In this document: positions 26,821 through 35,232 of the stretch, in pieces
Layout of the letters: each line of letters starts with the position of its first letter
How positions within the stretch are numbered: position 1 is the first letter of the stretch
DNA from: Halomonas eurihalina
GTDB taxonomy: Bacteria > Pseudomonadota > Gammaproteobacteria > Pseudomonadales > Halomonadaceae
Direction: 5' to 3'
NCBI RefSeq assembly: GCF_008274785.1
Contig: NZ_VTPU01000019.1
Span: 1 to 64,000, forward strand
Length of the DNA: 64,000 nt
Notes under the pieces: generated by a model
Seen by the model: the letters and a program-made list of their open reading frames with translations, nothing else
Database searches by the model: none
Told to the model about the DNA's origin: nothing
Translations under genes and position numbers: made by a program

Positions 26821-27387
26821 ATGAAGATAACCTCAATCATCCTCCTGCCCATCACGCGCACCGCTGGCTGGAAGGACCTGCAGCGGCGCAGGCCGTCCAT
26901 CCCCACGCTGGCCTGGTGTCTGGTACTGCCCATGTCGTTGCTGCCGCCGATACTGCTCTACTACGCCGGCACCCATTATGGCGATGATTTCATGGCCGGC
27001 TTCGGCGACCGCCAGTGGCGCTTCATCACCACCATTCTGTTCCTGGCCGAACTGCTGACCTTCTTCGTCATGGGCTGGCTGATCCACGCCGTGGTCAATG
27101 CAACACGCGAGCTATCGATCGACTACCAGAACGCCTACTTGCTGGCCGCCCTGGCACCGCTGCCGATGTGGTCCGCCTCGATACTGCTGCTGATTCCCAG
27201 CCTGCTGCTCAATATCTTGGCGGAGCTGGTTGCCCTGGCCCTTTCCTGCAGCCTGATCTATCACGGCCTGCAGGCACTCTGCGAGCGACGCAGCAACGAT
27301 GTGGTCACCATGTCAGCCACCTACACGGTGATGGCCGCAGGTGTCCTCGCCTGGGGGTTATTGCTGGGCATCATCCTGGCCTTTTAG
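26821..27387 (+). CDS. Yip1/DUF1282-family inner-membrane protein
   Basis: A 188-residue protein with about five hydrophobic segments and the N-terminal pattern P-I-T-x-x-GWKDLQRRRPS seen in Yip1/DUF1282 proteins. Function unknown. Tight coupling to the nitrate transporter gene (13 bp) and a GGGAG ribosome site suggest co-expression with the nar locus. The start at 26821 is preferred over an ATG at 26773, which would overlap narK1. Confidence 0.7.
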   Translation: MKITSIILLPITRTAGWKDLQRRRPSIPTLAWCLVLPMSLLPPILLYYAGTHYGDDFMAGFGDRQWRFITTILFLAELLTFFVMGWLIHAVVNATRELSIDYQNAYLLAALAPLPMWSASILLLIPSLLLNILAELVALALSCSLIYHGLQALCERRSNDVVTMSATYTVMAAGVLAWGLLLGIILAF

Positions 27388-27426
27388 AACGACCAACGTT
27401 ACGCAAAGACGAATGATAGACAAAAA

Positions 27427-27456
27427 CACCGGCCAGACATGCATGTCTGGCCGGTG
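27427..27456. repeat. Perfect 30-bp palindromic hairpin, copy 1 (terminator-like)
   Basis: The arms CACCGGCCAGACAT and ATGTCTGGCCGGTG are perfectly complementary around GC. A T-run follows only in the minus orientation. It lies 40 bp after the last nar gene. An almost identical copy is at 28893-28928. Confidence 0.8.
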
Positions 27457-27677
27457 CCTTGGCGCGTTTTGCTTTCCGCTCGCTCAATCTGTGTAATTCA
27501 TAAAGAATCTTTCCGACTACCCTACCTACCCACACTGACCATTCCACATCTAATATTTTCTCGACATACATCTTTCTCCAGGAAAGCACACCCTACATAC
27601 AGGGCTACTAAAAAAACATCTCACTTACCAGAAAACACAAACATTAAAAACACACAACATTTCCTTTCAGTCATTTA

Positions 27678-27706
27678 TTGACACACCCACAGGACAAATA
27701 TAAATT
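27678..27706 (+). promoter_or_regulatory. Sigma70 promoter of the cupin gene
   Basis: Consensus TTGACA, 17-bp spacer, TAAATT (or TATAAA at 15 bp). It would yield a leader of about 140 nt. Confidence 0.65.
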
Positions 27707-27850
27707 ACCAAAAAATAAAGACAACCTTATTCATAAGCAATCATCTAACCCGAAAAACAATCATTCACAAACAAACCTCTCATAAACAACCAAACATCTT
27801 AAAAACAAAATACGACATGAAAGACGCATCACGAATCTATAGAGGACGAC

Positions 27851-28801
27851 ATGACAAATCACAATCTCAAGCACGATGAGCAAGAAAGCGAGATACATGG
27901 CAAAGGATACCCATTCCATATCACGCAGGAGGAAAATCAAGAACTCCGCCAGAAAGCGGCATCCGCTATTCCGTCACCGGTCATCAGCCAAGCGTCATCC
28001 TTCGACGAATACGTCCAGCAACTGATGATTCCCCCGGTAGTCATGGATATGGCCCGAAAGGCCGAAAACATGCGGCTGTCGCCCTGGGAGATAGCGGCAA
28101 TGCGCAAGCATCTCGCGCCTGCCAAGCATCACGACAAAAAGATTGGTCTACTACGTAAAATTCTACACAAGAAAGCCAAGGCTGACCCGAGCCACCCACC
28201 CTATATCCGTGTTGCCTGTACTGGAAAAAGTCATTACGACTATCTCGCAGAAGCTGATGGCCATATACATAAACCCTTGCACAAGAAGAAGGGTGATGTT
28301 GGTTCCCCTGTAGTGCTTGAGATCTGGCCGGCCCAGCACTATTCTCCGATCCACTCCCACGGGGAAACGACCGGCATCGTCTTCTGCCTTGCAGGTCAAC
28401 TGGATGTCATGCTTTATGGCTCCCTGGACGGGAACGCTGAAAAACTCGGCCTGACCACTCTTACCCCTGGCCAATGTGCATGGCTATCGAAAGATACCTA
28501 CCCGGTTCACCGCGTCTTTTGCCCGCTTGACGGAGGAGAAGGAAAAACCGGCCCTGGCTTCATCAACTCCACCGAGGAGTTTGGTGCCAGCTTTCATGTT
28601 TACCTCAATGAAGACGAAACACCCATGATGCCCCATGACGAAGAGGAGCATCATGACGACAACGAGCAACATCACTCCCATTCCAGGAATGCCTTCGACT
28701 TCATAAAAGAAGAAGACAGTAAGAAAGGGACGTTCAAGACACATTCCGACTTGTCCTGGCATGTCCTGCGTCGCGTCCTGGCAGAAACTGACCTCACCTG
28801 A
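27851..28801 (+). CDS. Cysteine-dioxygenase-like cupin protein
   Basis: A 316-residue soluble protein. The central region resembles thiol dioxygenases of the cupin fold: IWPAQHYSPIHSHGETTG supplies His168 and His170, and WLSKDTYPVHRV supplies His220, forming a plausible three-His Fe(II) site. About 110 N-terminal residues rich in charged amino acids and a His/Asp/Glu-rich tail (about residues 258-280) are extra compared with the 200-residue family norm. The ATG follows GAGGA. The AT-rich upstream region and paired hairpins around the gene suggest acquisition. The thiol substrate is unknown. Confidence 0.6.
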   Translation: MTNHNLKHDEQESEIHGKGYPFHITQEENQELRQKAASAIPSPVISQASSFDEYVQQLMIPPVVMDMARKAENMRLSPWEIAAMRKHLAPAKHHDKKIGLLRKILHKKAKADPSHPPYIRVACTGKSHYDYLAEADGHIHKPLHKKKGDVGSPVVLEIWPAQHYSPIHSHGETTGIVFCLAGQLDVMLYGSLDGNAEKLGLTTLTPGQCAWLSKDTYPVHRVFCPLDGGEGKTGPGFINSTEEFGASFHVYLNEDETPMMPHDEEEHHDDNEQHHSHSRNAFDFIKEEDSKKGTFKTHSDLSWHVLRRVLAETDLT

Positions 28802-28892
28802 GGTGGACACATGCATGCTCGTCGGCGGATCGAATGAGCCCTGGTGGCTCGATCCGTTATGATCCCAGCGCGACCCGAGACGCCTAATTGAA

Positions 28893-28928
28893 AAACACCG
28901 GCCAGACATCCATGTCTGGCCGGTGTTT
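28893..28928. terminator. Perfect palindromic hairpin, copy 2 (bidirectional terminator)
   Basis: A 17-bp perfect stem with a 2-nt centre, A-run on the left and T-run on the right, placed between the convergent cupin and Hint genes. It could terminate both transcripts. The 19 bases on the left and 15 on the right are identical to copy 1 at 27427. Confidence 0.8.
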
Positions 28929-28961
28929 CGGGAGGGGGAAGCTATACGTTCAGTAACTGGC

Positions 28962-30191
28962 TCAGGCGGTCTTGGCAACCGACATCACGTCCTCGATACC
29001 CAGGCGCTCACGCAGGGCCAGGGGTAACAGGCGACGCGACGAGATACGGTGGCGGGGCATCTCGACGACGCGCGTCTCGATACCGTAGAGCGCCACGTAC
29101 TCGGCATAGTTGTCGAATGCCTGACGGTCGACATAGTCGACGTAGGTCTCGGCCTCGGTGCCGTTGGCGAGAATCACCTCGTGATTATCCGTCTCGATGT
29201 GGTAGTAGGTCACCGCGTCGGGCAGTTCAGAGCCCGGCACGTAATCGATGGTGTCGTGGTTGATCAGCGCACCGGCGTTGATCACCAGGTCATCGAGAAT
29301 GACACCGTGGCTGGCGGTGAGAACCAGATCCTGATTGGGGATGCCGGCGGCCAGGGCGCCTTCACGGATCCGCACGGGGGAGTAATTCCCAGCCGCGGCC
29401 AGCCGACGGATGGTTTGGCGGCCGATCCACTTCACCGGCACCTGCTTGCCACTGGCCGTCATCACCAGATCGCCGATCGACAGCGTCTCCACGGCAGCTT
29501 CGCCGTCAGGCGTGCTAATCATCGTGCCTGCCGCGAAGCAGACCGGATAGGTAAACTTACCCCCGGAGAGATAGGCGTCAGGATCTTTCAGGAACTCTTG
29601 ATATTGTTCCTCCGTCATATCGACCCTGGCGACGACCTTACCGCCGATCAAGTCATTGCCCTGTACCAGATTCAACTGGCCATCCCGATAAGCATCCTGC
29701 CAACCGAGGAAGCCTTCATCCAGTGACCAGTCACCACCACCGAGATTGAGCTGATCGCCTTCTTGCATTCCCTTGACGTTGAAGGTGTAGTTGTCGAGCA
29801 AGCTGACAGTGGGTTTTTCGAAGGTGAAGGAGCCGGTACCGTCGCCGGAAAACTCGACCTCATACGAGCTCAGCATGTTTCCTACGCTCAAAGCCCCCGC
29901 ATCAAACGTAATGCCACTGTTGTCTCCAACGCCAAACTTCATGCTATTGAGAACGCCTAACTTCCCAATGCCTTGATCAATTAACAGATTCCCGCCATTG
30001 ATGGCATTGAAAGTAGCAGACGATCCAGCCGTAACGGAGGCAATCCCGTCGACTCGAGTGTCGACACCATCGACGGTCAGCTCCGATGAGCCAAGAGCGG
30101 AGATCGCGAAGGAGCTACCGGCCGCTTCATCGCCTTCGCCAATCGTAACCGTCTGGTTTCCTCCGAGGTCTATCTGGATTCCCGAGGCCAT
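28962..30191 (-). CDS. Hint-domain (Hint_2) protein
   Basis: A 409-residue protein. Residues 1-210 are a Gly/Asn/Asp-rich, beta-solenoid-like region without Cys, similar to secreted or surface repeat proteins. A Hint fold starts at Cys218 (CFAAGTMISTPDGEAAVE, then GDLVMTASGKQVPVKWIG and TASHGVIL). The Hint module is the hedgehog/intein self-processing domain, with the Cys as nucleophile. No Sec signal is visible. The ATG at 30191 follows GGGGGAA; an ATG at 30281 is less likely. It stands alone in its transcription unit. Confidence 0.75.
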   Translation of the reverse strand: MASGIQIDLGGNQTVTIGEGDEAAGSSFAISALGSSELTVDGVDTRVDGIASVTAGSSATFNAINGGNLLIDQGIGKLGVLNSMKFGVGDNSGITFDAGALSVGNMLSSYEVEFSGDGTGSFTFEKPTVSLLDNYTFNVKGMQEGDQLNLGGGDWSLDEGFLGWQDAYRDGQLNLVQGNDLIGGKVVARVDMTEEQYQEFLKDPDAYLSGGKFTYPVCFAAGTMISTPDGEAAVETLSIGDLVMTASGKQVPVKWIGRQTIRRLAAAGNYSPVRIREGALAAGIPNQDLVLTASHGVILDDLVINAGALINHDTIDYVPGSELPDAVTYYHIETDNHEVILANGTEAETYVDYVDRQAFDNYAEYVALYGIETRVVEMPRHRISSRRLLPLALRERLGIEDVMSVAKTA

Positions 30192-30815
30192 AATCAGTTC
30201 CCCCAAATGTGAAATATAGTTAATAAAACACCACCTGAGAAAGTGATAACTCAGGAGCGGGGAGAATGACCCAGCCTTCAAACGCTTTCAACTGAGTTAA
30301 CAATTCTTCATCTTGATACAAGAACCTATCTTTAAAAACCAATCAAACAACAAACAAACCACTAAGACCACGTAAAAATCTTCGCACATCCATATTCGAT
30401 TGTACGAAATCTCCTCTTTCCAGATTCAAAAAAACATGTATTAGCCCAACAAACAACCAACCAACAACACCCAAACCACTATTCCCCTTACCCTCTTTCA
30501 GACCCTAAAAAACTAAATCATATAAATCATATAAATCACGCTAATATTTATTGGGATTAAATATCTGCGCATGAAATATGCTGCAGTGCATAGATGGAGA
30601 ACTGTCCACTCGACATCGAATTGGAGCAATCTCGATACCCCACCCGAACCATGCGGGATCTGGGGTCGCGTACTCCTATGACCCATGATTAGCGAAGCAG
30701 TAACGCACCGGGCTATGTCCCTTCCCTGCTCGGCGATCCGGGGCGGCTTCCGTGCTATAATAAGGCGCAGTTCGCCACCGCGATCCTATAACCCCATGAT
30801 TTCCAAGAGAGTTGC
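30192..30815. other. Long AT-rich intergenic region between the Hint gene and the FUSC operon
   Basis: About 340 bp next to the Hint gene is AT-rich with short repeats (ATCATATAA at 30518-30535). From about 30600 the composition returns to GC-rich. An extended -10 element, TGC-TATAAT, ends at 30761 and probably drives the leader ORF and FUSC gene. No protein-coding gene is evident here. Confidence 0.5.
30753..30761 (+). promoter_or_regulatory. Extended -10 promoter element of the FUSC transcription unit
   Basis: TGCTATAAT, a consensus extended -10, with no good -35 hexamer at the expected distance. Transcription would begin near 30768, about 48 nt before the leader ORF. Confidence 0.55.
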
Positions 30816-30950
30816 ATGACAAGTCAAGCCCAACTCCTCCTCGGGTCAGGGCATCGGAGGGTCTCGACGATCGAGATCGCACGCTCAGCGCCCATTTCTC
30901 ATCACCTGGCGCCTTGCGTCGAGCAACATAACGGGTTGGCCTCACCATGA
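30816..30950 (+). CDS. Short leader ORF (44 aa) translationally coupled to the FUSC transporter
   Basis: ATG at 30816 with an AAGAGAG ribosome site 4-5 bases upstream; 44 codons, starting MTSQAQLLLG. It ends with a TGA that overlaps the next gene's ATG as ATGA. The FUSC gene has no ribosome site of its own, so its translation probably depends on ribosomes finishing this ORF. The peptide has no recognisable domain. It may be a regulatory leader or simply the means of initiation. Confidence 0.5.
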   Translation: MTSQAQLLLGSGHRRVSTIEIARSAPISHHLAPCVEQHNGLASP

Positions 30951-32104
30951 TTCTGGCGCGACTGCGCGACCCCTATTTCACGCATCGCCACCGCCGTACC
31001 CTCCACGTCATGCGTGTCGCCCTGGCACTCAGCGTCACGTTCGGCATCATCCAGCTCTTCACCATTCCGCATAGTGGCTGGGCCCTGGTCAGCACCGTGA
31101 TGGTGATGGGTAACCTGCCGCACATTGGCGGCGTGCTCGACAAGGGACGACAGCGCCTGCTCGGCACCATCTTCGGCGCCCTGTGGGGGCTATTGCTCAT
31201 CCTGTTCCCCGAGCGCATTGCCACCCTGGTGCCACTCGGCAGCCTGCTCGGCATCGCCTTCGTCACTTGGTTCACCTTCAGCAAACGCTACGGTTATGGC
31301 GGTTTGATGTTCGCCATCACTCTGTTGCTGGTAGTCGGAGATGGCACCCATGACCTCAGCGTTGCACTGTGGCGCAGTTTTGATGTTCTGCTGGGCACCC
31401 TGGTCGGCATTGTCGTGACCATGCTGGTCATGCCGCACAAGGCCACCGACATGCTGCGTTTCATGCTTGCCGACAATCTGGATCGCATGGCCCGGCTATA
31501 TCATGCCCATACCTCGGCGACCTCGGCGCCGGACCTGGATACCCGCGAGTTGCTCAAGCACTGCAGCGGGCTTTTGGTCAAGCAGCGTGGTCTGGTCGAC
31601 GCCATCCATCGCGAACGGCGTCTGCGGCGTGGCGAGCTCGATGACCTCATCTCTCTGCAGCGCCGAATGCTCTCCACCATCGAGTTGCTGCTGGAAACCC
31701 ACTGGAATACCCGGGCCGGCCATGACCGCATCGACGCCATGCATGGCCTGCGGGATCAGCAACATACGCTGGCTCGCAATCTCGGCACCCTGGCCTTCCA
31801 GGTCCGCACCGGTCATCCGGTCGAGGTCGACATCCCCCCTTTCGACCTGCAACGCCACGCGGAGCTCGCTGGCAACGCCTATGGAGAAGATGGCCGCAAG
31901 CTCTTCAGCCCAAGTGGGTATCTGTGGCTCAATCGCGAACTGGCCCGCCTCAGCGGTGCATTGATCGAACGCCTCGGCGGCCTGGAACGCCTTCCCAGCC
32001 GCCGACTACGCAAGCGTGCCCAGCGCCATGGCCTAAAGGCCCCGTATCGGGGCCAGACCCGCACGCCCCATCAAGGAGAGTCGGATGACCGAGAGCCATC
32101 ATGA
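30947..32104 (+). CDS. FUSC-family inner-membrane transporter
   Basis: A 385-residue protein. Residues 1-165 hold about six transmembrane segments with FUSC/YccS-type motifs (GWALVSTVMVMGN, the RLLGTIFGALWG region, LLGTLVGIVVTMLVMPH). A helical cytoplasmic part follows. Family members include aromatic-acid effluxers and uncharacterised exporters. The start overlaps the leader ORF stop codon, and the end overlaps nadB by 20 bp. The substrate is unknown. Confidence 0.75.
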   Translation: MILARLRDPYFTHRHRRTLHVMRVALALSVTFGIIQLFTIPHSGWALVSTVMVMGNLPHIGGVLDKGRQRLLGTIFGALWGLLLILFPERIATLVPLGSLLGIAFVTWFTFSKRYGYGGLMFAITLLLVVGDGTHDLSVALWRSFDVLLGTLVGIVVTMLVMPHKATDMLRFMLADNLDRMARLYHAHTSATSAPDLDTRELLKHCSGLLVKQRGLVDAIHRERRLRRGELDDLISLQRRMLSTIELLLETHWNTRAGHDRIDAMHGLRDQQHTLARNLGTLAFQVRTGHPVEVDIPPFDLQRHAELAGNAYGEDGRKLFSPSGYLWLNRELARLSGALIERLGGLERLPSRRLRKRAQRHGLKAPYRGQTRTPHQGESDDREPS

Positions 32105-33665
32105 CGTGCTGATCATCGGCGGCGGCGCCGCCGGCCTGGCACTGGCGCTAGAGATCGCCGATTGCCGCCCCGTGACCCTCTTGCAACCCAGCCCGGATTC
32201 CCGGGGTGCCAGCCGCTGGGCCCAGGGTGGCATCGCCGCCGTCCTCTCTCCCAGCGACGATGTCGATGCCCATGTCGCCGACACTCTGGTGGCCGGAGAT
32301 GGCCTCTGTGACGAAGCCGCTGTGCGCTTCACCGTGGATCAGGGCCCGGCCGCCATCGAATGGCTACTATCGCTCGGCGTGCCCTTCACCCCCGATCCCG
32401 ACCCGAACGCCGGCTATCCTTACCACCTCACCCAGGAAGGTGGCCACGGCGCCCGCCGCATCATTCATGCCGACGATGCCACCGGCCGAGCGGTGATCGA
32501 GACCCTGGAAAACCATGTCGGCGCACATCCTGGCATCACAATACGCCACGACCTGAGTGCCATCGAACTGATCACCGATACCGCCGGCCATTGCCGGGGC
32601 GCTCGCTGTCTCGACGAGGCCGGCCACTTATATGCACTGATGGCGCGGGACACCGTGCTTGCCACCGGCGGCGCCAGCGGGCTGTATCGCCACACCACCA
32701 GCCCGCATCCCGCCAGCGGCGAGGGCATGATGATGGCCGCCGAGCTCGGCGCAGAACTGATGAACCTCGAGTTCCAGCAGTTCCACCCCACCTGCCTCTA
32801 TGATCCCGAAGGCACGCCCTTCCTGATCAGTGAAGCCGTCCGCGGTGAAGGCGGCTATCTGCTCGGGGCCGATGGCCAACGCTTCATGCCGAACATCGAT
32901 CCCCGGGCCGAGCTTGCACCACGGGATATCGTTGCCCGAGCCATCGATAGCGAAATGCAGCGCAGTGGCATGGACCACGTCTGGCTGGACATCCGCCATC
33001 TGGGCGAGGAAGCGATTCGTCACCACTTCCCCACCATTCATGCCCATTGCGCCTCGCGCGGGCTAGACCTTGCCCGCTCGCCGATCCCGGTGGTGCCCGC
33101 CGCGCACTACAGTTGCGGCGGCGTCAGTACCGATCTCGCGGGAGCCTCCACGGTACCTCGCCTCTACGCCATCGGTGAGGTCGCCTGCACGGGCTTGCAC
33201 GGTGCCAACCGCATGGCCAGCAACTCCTTGCTGGAATGTCTGGCCTTCGCTCGCGGCTGCGCACGGCACCTGGCCGAGGAAACGGCCGGCAGTACGGCTC
33301 CTCTGATCGAGCGCGCTCAGGGAACACAGCCAGTTAGCCGCGAACTGATCGCCGAACTGCGTGAAGCCATGCGCGGTGTGATGAGCGCCAGGGTCGCCAT
33401 CGTGCGCCGCGACGCTGGCCTGGACGAAGCCGCCAGCACGCTGGCCGAACTCAGTGAACGCCTCGCCCCTCACCTGGCCGAATCAACGCCCGACACCGAT
33501 GCCACCAGCCTCTGGCATGCACTGCGTCTGGCCAGGCTGACCGTCGCCTGCGCGCGCGCGCGACGCGAATCACGTGGTTTGCACCATAATCCCGACTGCC
33601 CACTGCATGCCGATACCACGCCGATGCCCTCACGCATTCACCTGAGTGCGCTACAGGCGCCGTGA
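32085..33665 (+). CDS. nadB: L-aspartate oxidase
   Basis: A 526-residue FAD enzyme that oxidises L-aspartate to iminoaspartate, first step of NAD synthesis. The N-terminal dinucleotide motif is [17 protein letters not shown]. The succinate-dehydrogenase-like substrate region includes SRWAQGGIAAV, EFQQFHPTCLY and the catalytic-arginine region around VPAAHYSCGG. The C-terminal helical domain is complete. It overlaps the FUSC gene and starts after a GGAGAG site. Confidence 0.95.
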   Translation: MTESHHDVLIIGGGAAGLALALEIADCRPVTLLQPSPDSRGASRWAQGGIAAVLSPSDDVDAHVADTLVAGDGLCDEAAVRFTVDQGPAAIEWLLSLGVPFTPDPDPNAGYPYHLTQEGGHGARRIIHADDATGRAVIETLENHVGAHPGITIRHDLSAIELITDTAGHCRGARCLDEAGHLYALMARDTVLATGGASGLYRHTTSPHPASGEGMMMAAELGAELMNLEFQQFHPTCLYDPEGTPFLISEAVRGEGGYLLGADGQRFMPNIDPRAELAPRDIVARAIDSEMQRSGMDHVWLDIRHLGEEAIRHHFPTIHAHCASRGLDLARSPIPVVPAAHYSCGGVSTDLAGASTVPRLYAIGEVACTGLHGANRMASNSLLECLAFARGCARHLAEETAGSTAPLIERAQGTQPVSRELIAELREAMRGVMSARVAIVRRDAGLDEAASTLAELSERLAPHLAESTPDTDATSLWHALRLARLTVACARARRESRGLHHNPDCPLHADTTPMPSRIHLSALQAP

Positions 33666-33667
33666 AA

Positions 33668-34072
33668 TCACGACCCGCCAGTCGACAATAGGGCGCGGCG
33701 CAACTCCCGCAACCTGGCCGGATCGGCGCTGTCCGGCCATAGCCAGAGACGCCGCCGGCCAATACGCAGCCCGATCAGCCACGGGCCGAGGTAATCGCAA
33801 CGCAGCTCGATATCACGCCAATCATCATGCCCGCCGTCACGCCAGCTCCAGCGGGGCGGCGCATTATCCCGTGGTGCGAATCGAAGCTCGCCGCGAGGGG
33901 CACATTGCGCGACACGTACCAGCACGCCGGTGACCACCAGCGCCCCCGATACGGCCAGCCAGGCCGGTGCCCACCAACCCAACACCCCGACCACGCCGCT
34001 CCCCAGGCCGGCGTGGAGTCCCACCGACAGCCTAGAGGCCGCGAGAGGAATGGTTATCGGTGTTCTCGGCAT
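33668..34072 (-). CDS. ygfX: YgfX/CptA-like membrane protein
   Basis: A 134-residue protein with two N-terminal hydrophobic segments (about residues 20-60) and a cytoplasmic tail (LRCDYLGPWLIGLRI; RRRLWLWPDSADPARLRELRRALL). It overlaps sdhE by 41 bp, the conserved arrangement. YgfX was proposed to be a toxin paired with SdhE in E. coli, but the SdhE partner is now known as a flavinylation factor, so that interpretation is doubtful. Confidence 0.8.
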   Translation of the reverse strand: MPRTPITIPLAASRLSVGLHAGLGSGVVGVLGWWAPAWLAVSGALVVTGVLVRVAQCAPRGELRFAPRDNAPPRWSWRDGGHDDWRDIELRCDYLGPWLIGLRIGRRRLWLWPDSADPARLRELRRALLSTGGS

Positions 34073-34325
34073 GCTCGACGATCATCTTCACGATACGCCG
34101 GCGCTCGGGCTCCTCGGGCCAGTCACGACGCATCAGCCAGAAGAACAGATCCTGATCCTCTTCGCTGATCAAGGTCCGATACGCCGCCTGATCCCGCTCA
34201 TCGAGGTCGTCATAGCGTTGTTCGAGGAAAGGAACCAGCAGCAGATCGAGTTCCCACATACCGCGCCGGGAATGCCAATATAGACGCTTGCGCTGGGCGC
34301 TTGCGGCGGACGCATCATCGTTCAA
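34032..34325 (-). CDS. sdhE: Succinate dehydrogenase flavinylation factor SdhE
   Basis: A 97-residue small helical protein with the conserved RRGMWELDLLL motif (the RGxxE site needed for covalent FAD attachment to SdhA). It also contains EDQDLFFWLM, typical of the family. It promotes flavinylation of succinate dehydrogenase and fumarate reductase. It is divergent from ihfB. Confidence 0.92.
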   Translation of the reverse strand: MNDDASAASAQRKRLYWHSRRGMWELDLLLVPFLEQRYDDLDERDQAAYRTLISEEDQDLFFWLMRRDWPEEPERRRIVKMIVEHAENTDNHSSRGL

Positions 34326-34487
34326 GGTCGGCCTCGTTGCATCAAATGAGTGTCTCGGCAGTATACCCGAGACGCGCCAGCACGAGCAGTGGAGTGCAGC
34401 GGAACATGGAACGTCCGTGCCGCCGGGATATCAGCCGTGAGACATATCGCCTCTCAGACTCCCCCTTGTGGCTAAGGTTGTAGTGCG

Positions 34488-34516
34488 TTGTTTTCTCGAG
34501 AATTGCACAGTATGCT
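34488..34516 (+). promoter_or_regulatory. Candidate sigma70 promoter of ihfB
   Basis: TTGTTT, 17-bp spacer, TATGCT, about 58 bp before the ihfB ATG. Confidence 0.4.
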
Positions 34517-34573
34517 GAAGCAAACAATTGACTCGGCACAGGTCGACCCCGCCGGGCATCACGGAGAGAGCCG

Positions 34574-34870
34574 ATGACCAAGTCCGAACTGATCGAGCAG
34601 ATTGCCATGCGACAGCCGGAGCTGTCGGTCAAGGATGTGGAAACCGCCGTTCGCATGATACTCGACGATATTACCGGCACCCTGGCCGATGGCGGTCGGG
34701 TGGAAATTCGTGGTTTCGGCAGCTTCTCGCTGCATTACCGCGAGCCGCGCACCGGCCGTAACCCCAAGACCGGCGACCCGGTCGCGCTGAGCGGCAAGTT
34801 CGTGCCACACTTCAAACCCGGCAAGGAGCTGCGCGAGCAGGTCGACGCCAGTCGCGCCCTTGGCTACTGA
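34574..34870 (+). CDS. ihfB: Integration host factor beta subunit
   Basis: A 98-residue HU/IHF-family protein: [11 protein letters not shown] start, [22 protein letters not shown] as the DNA-binding arm, and [11 protein letters not shown] at the end. With IhfA it bends DNA at specific sites and assists sigma54 promoters such as the one proposed for hmp here. First gene of ihfB-lapA-lapB. The usual upstream rpsA is absent. Confidence 0.96.
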   Translation: MTKSELIEQIAMRQPELSVKDVETAVRMILDDITGTLADGGRVEIRGFGSFSLHYREPRTGRNPKTGDPVALSGKFVPHFKPGKELREQVDASRALGY

Positions 34871-34925
34871 ACACCGGCCACTGCCCGGCTGACCACTCTC
34901 AACCATACGATACGGGAACTCGCAC

Positions 34926-35231
34926 ATGCGTTGGCTAAAAGGCCTGATCATGGCCATCATCCTGCTGGTGGTATTGCTGGTCGGCATTCTGTTTGCCGTC
35001 AACAACCAACAGGCCCTGCCCCTCAACCTGATCTGGGTCGAACTGCCCGCGGCCTCGCTGTCCGTCTGGCTGCTGGCCTCACTGGCCATCGGCGTGCTGC
35101 TTGGCATGCTGGCCATGAGCGGCGTCTACCTGCGTCTGCGAGCCCTGCTGACCCGCGCACAACGTCACAATCAGCAGCAGCGCAAGGAACTCGACCGGCT
35201 ACGCATCCAGGAGATGAAGGAACTCCCCTGA
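34926..35231 (+). CDS. lapA: Lipopolysaccharide assembly protein A
   Basis: A 101-residue inner-membrane protein with two helices (residues about 6-24 and 42-66) and a charged coiled-coil tail. LapA partners LapB in regulating LpxC turnover and lipopolysaccharide synthesis. It lies 55 bp after ihfB and is followed by lapB with no gap. Confidence 0.9.
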   Translation: MRWLKGLIMAIILLVVLLVGILFAVNNQQALPLNLIWVELPAASLSVWLLASLAIGVLLGMLAMSGVYLRLRALLTRAQRHNQQQRKELDRLRIQEMKELP

Positions 35232-35232
35232 G

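Larger units (their letters stand above)
27388..27850. other. AT-rich intergenic region before the cupin gene
   Basis: It contains hairpin copy 1, then roughly 390 bp of AT-rich, strikingly G-poor sequence quite unlike the GC-rich surroundings. A promoter is visible at 27678-27706. From there to the ATG at 27851 is a long leader dominated by A and C, probably little structured. No gene is evident. Confidence 0.6.

Noticed and set aside
27427..28928. Could the two palindromes be CRISPR repeats or transposon inverted repeats?
   Set aside because: Only two copies, 1.47 kb apart, each self-palindromic with A and T runs, and no transposase between them; terminator or repeat element is simpler.
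33668..34325. ygfX-sdhE as a toxin-antitoxin module
   Set aside because: SdhE is a flavinylation factor by established work, and the conserved RGxxE motif is present; the toxin-antitoxin reading is not supported here.
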